From: Piper betle
Lineage: Eukaryota; Streptophyta; Magnoliopsida; Piperales; Piperaceae
NCBI GenBank assembly: GCA_033002965.1
Contig: JAURVB010002168.1
Span: forward strand, 36,163 to 100,162
DNA length: 64,000 bases
Direction: 5' to 3'
Each line of letters opens with the position of its first letter. Positions within the stretch are counted from its first letter, which is position 1. This document shows positions 25,201 to 37,188 of the stretch, piece by piece. Under the pieces are notes generated by a model. That model was not told where the DNA came from and searched no databases. It saw nothing but the letters and a program-made list of their open reading frames with translations. Position numbers and translations under genes: made by a program.

Positions 25201-25771
25201 GAATTTAGAATTACGTTGAGGTTAGTCGGGTTTTGTAAAACTTGGGCTTTTCGTGCAACGGTTTTGATTTTGGTTCGCTCTCGACCAGGATCGTCTTGCT
25301 TGGCTGATTCATTTTGCTGTGTGCATATGTATGGTATGTTATATGTGAGTCATGACCCTAGTCTCCCTTGATGCTTGGTGCTACTCAGTTGGACACTACA
25401 TTACCCCAACCCTTATTTTTTATTTTTATTTAAATTGAGTCTCATTAAGTTGAGGGTTGTGTCTCTTGCGATCTAGATCGCTTGTTGCGTGTTTGAAACA
25501 CCTTATGGTTGATCCTAGCCCCTCGAGACCCATGGCATGGTTCCTAGATACGTTTGACAGCCCTAAGAATGTGAACCCTAGGTTGGCATAAATTGAGCCT
25601 AGCAAAAGACACCCTCATAGCACCTTTATGCTAGGCCCCGCCACCCAAATTTTTGTGAAAAATAGGTTCTAGTCCTGGCACCCTTGTGCCAGGACAGTAC
25701 AACCTGAATGTTGCATGTGGTTTGGTTCAAAAGGTGCTTACTCGGGTTTTCTGGCTTTTCGTGTAAAACCC

Positions 25772-28124
25772 GTGATTCGAGTTAAGGTTTTATAGTCTGA
25801 ACCGATCGGTTTGACTGCTCTTTTTCAGTCGGGTCAATTTCAAAACATGTGTACTGAGTCGAGGCCTGTCTTTTGTTATGGACCACGAGAGTCATGTGTT
25901 CCCAAGTATATGATGATAACTTCAATAAGACAATAACAGAATAAGTTATCAGAATATATGAGAGTACGCCAGATTTTTCTTTATTTATTTTAATTAGATT
26001 GTAGAGTTATTTTTATACTGAATAATGCATTAGGATGTGTTACAGGCAGTTTGGGTTGGTTATTAGCTATAGAGCATGTCATTATAATATTGTGTGGATT
26101 ATGGATTATGTTTTATGGTATTTTTCCTTGTTTTTCTAGATTTTTTAGAATTATTACGAGTTAGTATTATTTTTCTAGAGTTAGAGTCAAGTCAACTTTT
26201 AATTATGAAACAACCATTCTTTTGTCTCACCGACCATTCATTTTTCTCACTAACCATTCATTTTTCTCACTGACCAATCATTTTTCTCACCGACCATTTG
26301 TTTTTCTCAGCAACCATTTGTTTTTTTCCCCGACTACTAATTTTTCTCACCGACCACTCGTTTTCTTCCCCAATGGCATCTATTTATTCCATACCTCTGA
26401 CATTGTCACCATCTAGCCGCCACTATCCTCTTCACCCAACTTCTTTCTTTTTTCCTCCCTTCCCTCTTCCCCACATTCCTCACTCGAGCCAGCCACAACC
26501 TTGTCGCCTTCACTGCATGACTGACGATTAGGTATAAAAAATTATCAGATTTTATTTGATTATTTTATGATTTTGGTGTGATTGTAAATAGGTGTTGATT
26601 TAAATTTAAATTCATGTTAATGGATGATAGTATGAATTAGAGTTTGAATTTAAATGCATGTAAATAGATGTTGTCTGGTATGAATTGATGAGGAGTGTAG
26701 CATTCATGCATTATACTAGGCGTTACTATTTAATCTTGATGTGTAGGTACGGAGTAGGAGCTTGCCGTCTAGGCGCGAGGACATGCTTGGAGCTTCTACC
26801 AAGTCTGTGTAGTACTCGTTTCTTGTTTTATGCTCTATTCTATTGTGTATTGTTTTATTACTTGGAGGACAAATTAAGTGGTGTTTATCGAATACGACTT
26901 AACCTGGGTTTAATTGATCAATCTTCCAGATTAATAACCCTTGAGGATGAGATCCATCGAGTATGTTTTTGAAAACAAGATCCACCACAAGTTTCCTTCA
27001 GGCCTATTATATAAATCCCTTCCTAGACATACATATAGTTTTATCGAGCTTTCAGTGAGACAAGAGATGGGAAAACCGACTTGTACGTACCATGAACGGG
27101 TACACATGCCAGTCAAAGCGGGCTCTAGATTAGTGAGGAGGATATTCCAATCTTGAGGGATTCTGACAAATCCCGTTTTCAATTTCTCACACTCGGAGAA
27201 ACATGGAGGTTTACGTGTACTATTTATTACAGTGAATGTCGAGACTTGTGGTTCAAAGGGTACTAAAGGCGACAACTTGAGAGTACTTGGTCTTCGTGCC
27301 TAAGGCTAGAAAAATTATGGAGGTAAGGAGAGAGCTTAACATATATTAGTAATCCCGAGGGACCAACAAATGAAATGAGACAATCAGCAGTAGCAGAACA
27401 GTCAGTTTAGGATGTTATCGGGTCTGCAACTCAATGGCTCCTCTGTAGGTGCCCTTTAAAGAGTTTACGAGAAGTATATGAATGTTTTCTTTCATAGAGA
27501 GTTTGCTCTCATTGCTAGTTTAATATTAGTTATATTTTTGGACAAGTAACACCGATTAATGACGTGTTTTAATAATATATGTTGGTGATATCATGGTAAG
27601 ATGAGCCAGCTTGGACGAAGGAGCAGAGCCATCTCTTGTATAAACACATGTCAAATGACAGCATGTTTAATATTTTGAGGATGATGTAATGAAATGCAAA
27701 ACATGATGATATGATGTGAAATGTGAATAAAATGCATAGGGAGGTCGAGACCCAAGATTCAGAGTGATTGATATAGTAAATTAGAATTCCATGTGAATGA
27801 AAATATCTGGTGTGTGTGTGTGTGTGTGTGTGAATGAATTATATGTTGAATTGGCAGGGCCACCCTCAATTACACTTTCGGGGGAGATTCTATCTATTTT
27901 TTTTGAAATTTTTAATAATTTTATTGCAATTGTTGTTGGTGTGTAAATTGGTTATCATGTCACTTATGTAGTAGCATGTTAGGTTTATTTTTGTGCATTC
28001 ATCAATCCATAGCAACAGACATCTTCCATCTTGAGATGCCGATAGTAGATCCACAGGGTTGGGTTCGTGTTATCCAACCTAACTGGGACTAGTGACATTC
28101 TGGTTAGGTTCCTGAGCGTAGACC
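25772..28124 (+). mobile_element. LTR of Tekay-like gypsy family, plus orientation
   Basis: Starts TGTAAAACCCGTG and aligns through its length with the reverse complement of 21882-24215 (roughly 84% in the part compared by eye). Its last 15-20 bp (GGATTGGGGTGTTACA in relatives) are missing because the Athila-type LTR begins at 28125. It includes the 20-bp minisatellite (26215-26371) and a TG microsatellite (27810-27832). Confidence 0.8.
27810..27832. repeat. (TG)n microsatellite
   Basis: A TG run at the LTR position occupied by an AT run in the inverted partner. Confidence 0.9.
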
Positions 28125-28265
28125 TGTTAAGTATTTAAAGTATAAAATATTTACCCATGTTTTTAATGTGATTTTGTACATCCGGGTGATAATTATTATT
28201 AATTAGTTGATAGTTTACTTTAATTTTTTAGTTAATTAATATTTTATTAGATAAGTTTAATTTTG
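28125..28265 (+). repeat. Athila-type LTR, first part (split)
   Basis: Starts TGTTAAGTATTTAAAG and matches 49396-49535. The match stops at TTAATTTTG (28265), where Tekay sequence begins, and resumes at 43111 (CTTTAATGCAGAAAAAG). The two parts together give about 1.18 kb, the length of the copy at 49396-50586. Confidence 0.85.
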
Positions 28266-29324
28266 CCACCGCCCTTGAGACTTTTGCCACCGCCGTCGAC
28301 ACCACCTCGTCGCCTATCGACGCTGCCCAGTGCGGCCGTGCCGTTGCCTTGCCGCCTCTACTGCGCCCGGCCACCATCCAACTGTTGCGACACCGAAAAT
28401 CACCCTCGATTTCATGGCCGTTCCCGATGTGATTCTGCCTCTGTCCGTGCTGGACCGTCATCGCCATGACGTCAAAGCTCTCCCCTTGACTTCCCTACCT
28501 TTCCCCCTTACCTAGCGCTACCGTCGATGCCAGCCGTGGGTTTGATCGGAGTGACCGACCACCTCGACCGAACTCGACACCGCCGTCGGTGGCCATCGCC
28601 GCCACGGTTGCCCTTGTCATCACCACCATTTGGTCAAGCTCACCGAGACGGTGCTAACCCTTACCTCCGATTGCCCCGCCGGCACAGTCGCTAGAAAACT
28701 GCCGGCTCGACTTCACCACCTTCGTCTGTCGATGTAAAAACCATGATTTTTATTACAAGACTCGAACCTAAATATTATGAAATAAATATCGATGAACCAA
28801 TATAGTTGGTTATCAAGTCGACCGGTCATGGTTTGACTTAAGGTCACCTAGAAAATACCTATTCATGAATGGATGATGGGGTGCGAGAATTTAATGAAGT
28901 GGCTCGTTGAACTTAGGAAATACCTATGGATGATGGGGTATGAGTATTTAATGGAGGGAATGGTTGAAGTGTATATTTATGCAGGAGGAGGGGATCGTTG
29001 AGGAGGGGGGAAAAAAACTTTTTCCTAGCCATCAAATTCTTCTTGCCTCCTCTCCGTCCCAGGCGACCTCCCCATTTCTGCGTGAGTATTTTGTCCCTCA
29101 TCTTATTTGTTTCCATTAGGATTCTTGCATGCAAGGTTTGTTGGAGACGCCCTGCTAAGTTGCTAGATCCCTAGTGTCTTATGCATGGGGTTTTTGTCGA
29201 CTACTTGGTATGAACTGCTGTGAGTCTTTGGGGTCGGGTGTTTGTTTTGTTGTGGGTGTGCTGCTTGCTTCATCCTTCGATTGGCAAGAAATGTTGGGAT
29301 TCTTTGAATTGCTTAGTTGTTTTG

Positions 29325-29731
29325 TTAATGAACATGTCAAAATGGACCTGACAGCTAATAATGGATATGTCAAAATAAACCTGACAGCCAATAATGGATA
29401 TGTCAAAATGAACCTGACAGCCAATAATGGACATGTTAGAATAGACCTGACAGTCAATAATGGACATGTCAGAATGAACCTGACAGTCAATAATGGATAT
29501 GTCAAAATGGACTTGTTAGCCAATAATGGACATGTCAGAATGGACCTGACAGCCAATAATGAACATGTCAGAATGGACCTGACAGTCAATAATGGACATG
29601 TCAGAATGGACCTAACAACCAATAATGGACATGTCAGACTGGACCTGATAGCCAAAAATAGATATGTCAGAATGGACCTGACAGCCAATAATGGACATGT
29701 TAGAATGGACCTGACAGCCAATAATGACTAA
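29325..29731. repeat. 33-bp minisatellite with two-strand open frames
   Basis: Twelve 33-bp units, typically GACATGTCAGAATGGACCTG plus ACAGCCAATAATG, with no length variation. Because 33 is a multiple of three, the frame from 29174 stays open as 11-residue repeats (NGHVRMDLTAN), and the opposite strand is also open for 180 codons. No initiation or expression signal is evident; I treat the frames as by-products of the array. Confidence 0.95.
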
Positions 29732-30154
29732 TCTCAGAATGACCTGGGAGACCACCTAATCTCAGAATGAACTGGGAGACAAACTTTTCATCTCAGAATG
29801 ACCTGAGAGCCTATAGAACTACATTGAGCTTGATCCCAACATGGGTATGTAGGCTAATCAAAATTGTTTGATTTCAGCTCACTTAAGGAATAATGAAAGT
29901 ATGGTTGGTGGTTCTTTTACGAACTCAGGGTAGGAGAATGGATAATAAATTGGACTTCCTTTTATTTTTTGTGTTATACATGTGGCTTTGGGAAACGATC
30001 CAAGACTGTGGAACTATTATTATTATGTCTTGACTAACCATAATTCACCTTGAATGAGTCATACTTATGGTATTAATAGAAATCATGTAACATATAAGTA
30101 ACGCCTGGAGTCTTTACAGGGTTGGTTTGGTATAATTTCGAGTAACGCCTAACT

Positions 30155-30684
30155 AGCAGGCCCTCAACTTAGTTCCACATCTAATACCTATTGGGAGAAG
30201 ATTCTGTTTATAAGTGAGAATGGACTATAGATCTTTAACTTGGGTTAACTATTTTAAAGAAATGACTTAGGCCCATTACGTTGCACTTTGGGTTGGGACG
30301 TTACAGGTGGTATTAGAGCAACCCGGTTCCATGTTAGATGGTGGGCTGGACTAGGGACGTTGGCTAGGCTGCTGGTCATGGGCCAGAAAGGTCGTGGGCT
30401 GGGGCTAGCAATGGGCTAGACTAGGGACGTTGGCTTGGCTGCTGGTCATGGGCCAGAAAGGTTGTGGGCTAGGGCTAGCAACGGGCCAAGTATAGGCATT
30501 TCAGGGACGAAATTTCCTAAGGTGGGTGGATTGTGTGATCCCTCAACTTAGTTCTACATCTAATACCTACTGGGAGAAGATCATGTTTATAAGTGAGAAT
30601 GGACTATAGATCTTTAACTTGGGTTAACCATTTTAAAGAAATGACTTAGGCCCATTATGTTGCACTTTGGGCCGGGTCGTTACA
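30155..30684 (+). mobile_element. TRIM-like mini LTR element, copy B
   Basis: Two 151-bp direct repeats (30155-30305 and 30534-30684; about 9 differences in 145 aligned bases) flank only 228 bp. Directly after the first repeat is an initiator-tRNA primer site (TGGTATTAGAGC, 30308-30319). Before the second is a purine-rich tract (AAGGTGGGTGGA). The interior is a 71-bp tandem duplication and codes for nothing. These are the hallmarks of terminal-repeat retrotransposons in miniature. The first ~6 bases of the left repeat have diverged, and no target duplication was found. Confidence 0.75.
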
Positions 30685-32580
30685 GGCGGCACCAATTTCA
30701 ACGCCGATCGCGAGGTGGTTTTTCCTTTTTTTAGTATTATTATATGCATTTGTGGTCATGGTAACATATTGGAATTAATTTAATTAACTTCATGATTTTA
30801 GTTTAATTAATCATGAATTATGATAAACATGTTATGATTAGTGTAGATTGTGTTGTGTGATGTAAATGCTTACTAATGAAATTATTAGTAAACCACTAAA
30901 TAGTTAATTAAAAGCTTGTTAACTAGTTAATTTATGAATTTGCATGATTTAGATTTTGCATGCTCGTAGTAAGTTAAACGGATTAAATTGATTAAACCAT
31001 TGTCACCTAATTAGAATAGGTATGTTTTGAAATTGGAATTATAAGTGCTAGGTAATAAGTAACGTATGAAATCATAAAATTATTAACTTGCTTGACAATT
31101 AGAGAATTAGTGTGATTGTTGAGATGATTGTCATGTTTGATTAGATTCATGTATGCATGTGGATATATTAGTTATATAGGCGTGCATCATATATGTATGG
31201 GCGTTAGTAAATAGTTATGTTCATGTAGGTTCGTTGCAGGAGCTCACGAGACTACGCTTGGAGCTTCTAACAGATTTGTTAGGGCACGCTTCTCAGTTTT
31301 TATTGCTCTACTCTATCTGTGATTTAATTTATTGATCGTAAGATGTGTCAGGTGGATGATTTATTAGACCCCACCTAACACAGGTCATCTGGTTGATTGT
31401 CTTTCTAAATTAATAACCCTTAAGGATGAGATCCCTTGAGCTTGTTTTTGAAAATAAGATCCACCTCAAGTTGCCTTTGGGCCTATTATAAAATATCCTG
31501 ACCCAGCCCTATAAATAGTTTTATCGAGTTTTTAGTGAGACATGAGAATATGAATCGACTTGCACGTACCATGAACGGATGCCGTGCCAGTCAAAGGGAT
31601 TAGTGAGCGGCCTGTTCCATTCTCGAGGGATCTTGACAACTCTGCGTTTGAGCTGCTCACACCCAGAGAACGTAGAGGTTTACGGGTACTGTTAAGTATA
31701 GCTCATGTCCAGACTTGTGGTTCAAAGTTACTAAAGGTGCATGCCTGAGAGTATTCGGCCTACGTGCTCAAGGCCAGGAGTAATATGGAGGTTCAGAGAG
31801 GGCTTAAGATAAAAGTTTTATACAAAGTACTGAAAAAGAAGTGCCGAGAGTGGCACAGTACCAGATAGATCGGGATGCTGTTGAGTCAGTTGCTCAACGG
31901 GTCCTCTGTAGTTGCCCTTATGAGAGTTCTTGAGGAAGATATATGATTGTTTGCTTTCCATGAGAGTTTGCGCTCATGTTCCAATTTGATATTAGTTATT
32001 TTCGGACTAGTGACACTTGTTGCTGACGTTTTCTTACTATATATGTAGGTGAGGAAGATGAATAGAGTATGCCGGCTTTGACGAAGGACTAGCGTTTGCA
32101 TTGCACACACATACTTGGCATCGCGTTGACTTTTGTGTAAGATGTGATGTAATTGGCTGTTGTAGGTGGGTGAGACACCGATTACAAAATGTGTGGAGTT
32201 TTGGAACCCTCCTGTAATGTAAATTATTGTTTTCACATATATTATATAGTGCCGTATTTTAACAGGTCGTCTCCTTATTGCACTTTTAGGGGAGGCTCTT
32301 TCCGTTTTATTTTAGGATTTTTATGAATTTTGTTGCTATTTTAATTATTTTGGTGTGTGGCTATTATCATGACATACACGTAGTATCCTTCTAGGGTTTT
32401 GCATCTTATTCATACATTATTTACGTATTAGTGGCATGCTCTATCTTGAGATGTTGAGAGGGTTATGTCATAGCTGTTTAGGTTTTGGATCAGCCAAATT
32501 AATCGATTTACGAGTAGTTCAATCCTTTGTAACAGTTCCGGTCTGGGTTGAGAGTAAACCAAATTGGGGTGTTACAAGAT

Positions 32581-32592
32581 TGGTATCAGAGC
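32581..32592 (+). promoter_or_regulatory. Tekay primer binding site (initiator Met tRNA)
   Basis: TGGTATCAGAGC, an exact consensus, starts five bases after the LTR terminus at 32576. Confidence 0.92.
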
Positions 32593-32765
32593 TAACTCTT
32601 GATCGATTAAGATAGAAGATACCATTGCAGGTCATGTGTGTGCAAAGCTACTCCGAGTCAAGCTAGCAAGTATGTTTTCTTGATTTACTCATTTCAGTTT
32701 AGAGATTTCTCACCACATAGTTGAATGACGGTGTGCACAGGTTTGATTAGTGAGTGTCAGTCACC

Positions 32766-33660
32766 ATGGTTAGAGCAACTCGCAAGACTTAGACCAGGGA
32801 TCCATCTCCTTCTCCTCTGAGGCTACTAGTCCTAGTCGTGTGCCTAGCGAGACAGTATCTAGTAGGCTAAGAGCTCAACCACTGTTAGGAAAAGCCAACA
32901 TATGCCTCGACTAGCCACCGTAGTTCTCGTAGTCACCAGACTGAGAGAGATGCAATCATTACCCAATTGGTGGAGACACAAAGGCAGATACAAGAGAGCC
33001 AGGAAGAGTTCAAGAGGCGTATACAAGAGAGCCAGAAAGAGTTTAGGAGAGAGCTCCATCAGATAGCCCTCTCCATAGCCCAAGTTGAGAAGAGGTTGTT
33101 ACGAGATGGTGGAGTACGAGGAGAGGCCACTTCTCCCATGGGCTACCCACCACCGCCCCTACTCCATCAGCGTAGCAGGGGACCATCCCTACAGCTCCCC
33201 TGATTGCTCCTCTTTAGATTAGGATGGGCATTCATGACAGTGGACCCCCTGGAGCTAGTAGTGGGCAGATAGCAAGGGGTAGTATACAGGCAATGGCAGT
33301 GTCGCCGTTACCACAGTTTGAGATCGGTGAGGGCTCAAATAGATCTGGAAACGTACGAGATGGTAGATTCTGGCAATATGAACAATTTGTGAAAAATAAA
33401 GGGCACTCTTTCCTAGGGAAGCCAGATGCAGAAGAGGCTTTCTTATGGATTTCATTAGCGATTGGCATGTTTAAGAGCATGGCATGCCAGATGGAATAGC
33501 TGGTGAGGATGTATGTAGCCACAGTTGAGGAGGCTTAAGTGGACATAACTGTCATGACAAGACGACAGAGTTTGATGTGATCTTCGGGATGGATTGAATG
33601 TCCAAGCAGGGAGCTCTAATAGATTATCCGAAGAAGATGGTGACTTTTTGACATGGAAGG
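32766..33660 (+). pseudogene. Tekay gag and protease remnant
   Basis: The ATG at 32766 meets a stop after eight codons. The same frame continues at 32967 with a charged heptad-like stretch (RRIQESQKEFRRELHQ) and Pro/Ser-rich sequence. A shifted frame (33224-33499) holds the capsid-like segment (FVKNKGHSFLGKPDAEEAF). After a deletion near 33540, residues of the retropepsin C-terminal part appear (FDVIFGMD, with the next Trp codon changed to TGA). The rest of capsid, the zinc knuckle and the protease active site are gone. The minus-strand solo LTR then interrupts at 33790. Confidence 0.75.
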
Positions 33661-33789
33661 TGCCTTTTCTTTTTCCATGGTCAGGGCAGAAACAGAGAGA
33701 AAGGTTGGATCTCCTATCAGAATGCAGTGAGACAGTTGGATAGGGATTGTGAGTTGTTGATGACCACTTTGGTGTTGGTGGAACAGAAT

Positions 33790-36588
33790 TGTAACACCCC
33801 AAATCTTGTTCACGCTCGTGAACCAAAACGGCATGTTACAGGCCCTGGTTAGGTCAGCTAACCAGAACCCAACTCGTGTGGATCTAATCTCGACGTCTTA
33901 AGATGAAGATATGACTCGTCATACATAGGTGAATGCACAAATCCTAACATGATACTCATGGATGACATGCAAACTAAATTGCACACTTAGACAATCCCGA
34001 TAAAAATTAATAAAAATTTTGAAATATAACGGACAGAGTTTCCCCTAAAAATGCAATTAGGGGCCACCCTATCAAATATACATATGCAAATATATATAAC
34101 CATATATCAAACAATTTCATTCATACAAAATACAAAATCTAACATGATGTAGCTCATTTTGAAACATGGGTCTCAACCCACCACGCTTCCATTGCGCAAT
34201 CTATTCGTGTTCACATCATCTCATCTCTTAGCACCTAATTACGTCCTATCATCATATCTTAAGCATTTAATCACATTATATCATGTCTCAGCATTTCACG
34301 TCATTCTCTCATAACAAAAACATTAATTACTCTATCGACTGACATGTGGGCAAATGACATCATTGCTCCTCTGTCCAAGTTGGCTCCTCCAACTCGTGAT
34401 TATTACCTATATATAGTATAAAAACACGTCAGTAACAAGTGTTACTGCTCCGAAAAATAAAATAACTACAACAAGCTGGCTATGAGAGCAAACTCTCATA
34501 TGAAAGAAAACATCATATACTCCTCGTGAACACTCTGAAGGGTACCTACTGAGGAGCCACTGGGCTGCAGACCCGGTAGCATCCCGAACTGACTGATCTG
34601 CTGCTGTTGCCGCTCTCGACATTTTCTTCATTTTCTGGTCTCAAATCCTAAACCCTCTCCTTACCTCTATATTTCTCCTGGCCTTTAGCACGAAGGCCGA
34701 GTACTCTCAGGCAGTCGCCTTTAGTACCCTTTGAACCACAAGTCTGGTCATGTGCCGTACTAAATAGTACCCGTAAACCTCCACGTTCTCCGGGTGTGAG
34801 GAACTCAAACGCAGAGTTGTCACGATCCCTCAGGAATGGAATAGTCCGCTGGCACTAATCTAGAGCCCGCTTTGACTGTCACGACATCCACTCATGGTAC
34901 ATGCAGTCTGTTTCTCCATCTCTCGTTTCACTGAAAACGCGAAAACTACATATATATAGGGCAGGGTAGGGATTTATATAATAAGCCCGAAGGCAATTTG
35001 TGGTGGATCTTGTTTTCGAAATCATCCTCGAGGGATCTCATCCTCAAGGGGTTATTAATCGGGAAATCTGTTCGGCTGGATAGCCTGAGTTAAGTGGGAT
35101 CCAATAAAATGCCACTTAACCTATCCTGCAAATAATAAAATAAACATACAATAGAAGAGAACGTAAAACAAAGACGAGTCCTAAACGGACCTAGTAGAAG
35201 CTCCAAGTGTGTCATTGCGCCTAGGCGGCGAACTCCTACTTCGTACCAACCATCAAAACTAAATACTAACGCCCGCTAACTAAATGATGCATCAAACTCA
35301 ATGAACATCACACACAACACGAATAACATCCATCAACAGTCAAATAATCATAATGTGAAAATAATTCTAAGTCATCCTATTCATACCAATTTTATACTAT
35401 TTTTCTAAGTTACGTCATACTCGATTAGCATGCTTAAACTCGATCTACCTCATTTGATCACTCACTATTCATTATCAATTAATTGCATCATGCAATCATC
35501 ACTGCACTCATACTCATACATTTATCATGACAATTATTCAATTCTAGCATGCTATGCTAACAATCATCATCAATTTTAACTAATTAAATCAGAGGTAATT
35601 ATACCTCACGTCGTCAGTGATCTGTGATGGTTAGGGCTTCGTCGCGCGTCTCGAGCTCGAATTTGACTCTCGGTGGCGTCCTCCGTCGATCAGGTTCGAC
35701 TGGATAAACTCCACGAAAGATCTGCCAAATTCCTGCAAATCTGGTTTTCCAGCAGGTTTCGGTGGTTTTCCAGTAAGTTCCAGTGGTTTTCCGACAACAA
35801 CCACCGGCGGCGTTTACTGGCCGAAAAGTAAGGGTATTGGGTACCCTTGGAACCAGCTCAGCAAGCCCGACTCATCTACGGTGTTGATGTGGTTGATAGA
35901 AGCAGCAGCTCGCCAGAAAATGGCAAAACAGTGCCGGAGGCAATGGGTGGGTTGATCTGGCCGGCCTGGGTAGCGACGGCCTCCACTCCAGTCAAGAAAG
36001 GTCGCTGGGTGGTCGAGGATGTTGAGGCCACCACCCGATCATGGCGGTGACAGTCACCGGCGGCGGAATCGGCAATGCGACCGAAATGCAGCAGCGGCGC
36101 TAGGTGCGGTGATTCCAGCATCACGGCTGCTTGGCAACAGCTGGGACTGGCGGCGACAATCGACAGCAAGCCGACATCGGTGGCGATGGCCGCGATAAGA
36201 AAAAGGGGCGGCAATGAGGGTTTGGGGAAAAAGACATCGGGGGAGAAAAGAAAAGGTTCGGTGGCAAAGTCGTGCAACGGCTTTAGAACTATCAACCCAC
36301 CCAAACTGCCTGTAACGTGGTAAACAGCCTAAAACTAATTCTATGATCCGCTTTATATAAAAATAAACAAAAGTAACTAGCATACTCTCATATATTCTGG
36401 TAACTCATTATGTTTTGCTGTGTTCATGACGTCATCATCATCTACTTGGGTACGCATGACCCTCATAGCTCATACACGCAACTGGCGTCGGCTCAATACA
36501 CTTGTTCTGAAACTGACTCGACTCAAAAATAACGGTCGAACCGACCGGTTCTGAATATAAAAACCTGACTTGAATCGTGGGTTTTACA
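33790..36588 (-). mobile_element. Solo LTR of Tekay-like family, inserted in pol
   Basis: 2,799 bp, bounded by TGTAACACCCC and GGGTTTTACA on the plus strand (an inverted TG...CA LTR) and flanked by perfect 5-bp duplications AGAAT (33785-33789, 36589-36593). The host pol frame is continuous when the insert and one duplication copy are disregarded, so it landed in an intact frame. At 2.8 kb it is the longest LTR of this family here and gives the full-length reference, including the GC-rich block (35640-36250) that produces several meaningless long open frames. Confidence 0.92.
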
Positions 36589-37188
36589 AGAATGGCTTAG
36601 GGAACAAGCCTAGTGTTGAGTTGATTCTAGTTGTCAGGGAGATTGCAGATGTCTTTTCATATGAGATCACCGGATTGCCACTGAAGAGAGAGGTCGATTT
36701 TGCTATAGATTTTATACCAGGGACAGCACCCATCTCTAGAACCCCATATAGTATGGCACCACTGGAACTCCGAGAGCTTAAGGAGCAATTACAGACACTG
36801 TTGGATCAGGGTTTTATTCGACCTAGCATATCACCATGGGGAGCACTGGTGTTGTTTGTGAAGAAGAAGAATGGAAGCATGCGTTTACGCATTGACTATA
36901 GGATTCTAAATCATGTAACCATTAACAACAGATAGCCTCTTCCTCGCATTGATGATCTATTTGACTAGTTGAGCTTAGCAACAATCTTTTCGAAGAATGA
37001 CCTTAGATCTAGCTACCACCAATTGAGGATTAAAGCAGAGGATATTCTGAAGACTGCATTTAGAACTAGGTATGAACACTATGAATTTTTTGTCATACCA
37101 TTCAGATTGACAAATGCCCCAGTAGCATTCACGGACCTAATGAACTGAGTGTTCGGTCCTTCTTTGGATCAATTTGTGATAGACTTTA

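Larger units (their letters stand above)
24216..25771. other. Spacer between inverted LTRs
   Basis: It holds a possible exon-like stretch (an acceptor-like TTTTGCAG before 24300 and a 62-codon frame at 24320-24508 with no known domain), a CACTA terminus and a tandem duplication. The rest is unassigned. Confidence 0.4.
28733..30684 (+). mobile_element. Nested LTR-like insert in the Tekay 5' LTR
   Basis: Starts TGTAAAAACCATG and for its first ~600 bp matches the insert at 37189-38914 closely, including AAGGTTTGTTG...GACGCCCT and the GCTTAGTTGTTTTGT block. Its middle is a 33-bp minisatellite and its end is the TRIM-like unit at 30155-30684. The flanks GTCGA and GGCGG do not form a clear duplication. 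It looks like a solo LTR of the same family in which the internal repeats differ. Confidence 0.65.
28266..32576 (+). repeat. Tekay 5' LTR (truncated start, one insert)
   Basis: The sequence made of 28266-28732 and 30685-32576 parallels other LTRs of the family. It has the GC-rich stretch, the TTAATAACCCTTAAGGATGA block (31410) and the terminal GGGGTGTTACA. The first few hundred bases, starting TGTAAAACCC in relatives, are absent, so the insertion junction with the Athila LTR has been eroded. It lacks about 150 bp that the 3' LTR has at 42545-42690. Confidence 0.8.

Noticed and set aside
26222..27275. Ser/His/Phe-rich and other frames inside 25.8-28.1 kb
   Set aside because: The region is an LTR; the repetitive frame simply follows the 20-bp minisatellite.
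29179..29721. 180-codon minus-strand frame across the minisatellite
   Set aside because: Both strands are open only because the unit is 33 bp; no start context or expression signal.
33232..36383. Several open frames of 100-142 codons on both strands (33455-33826, 35876-36304, 36054-36383)
   Set aside because: They lie within gag remnants or the GC-rich part of a solo LTR and show no domains; GC-rich LTR sequence has few chance stops.
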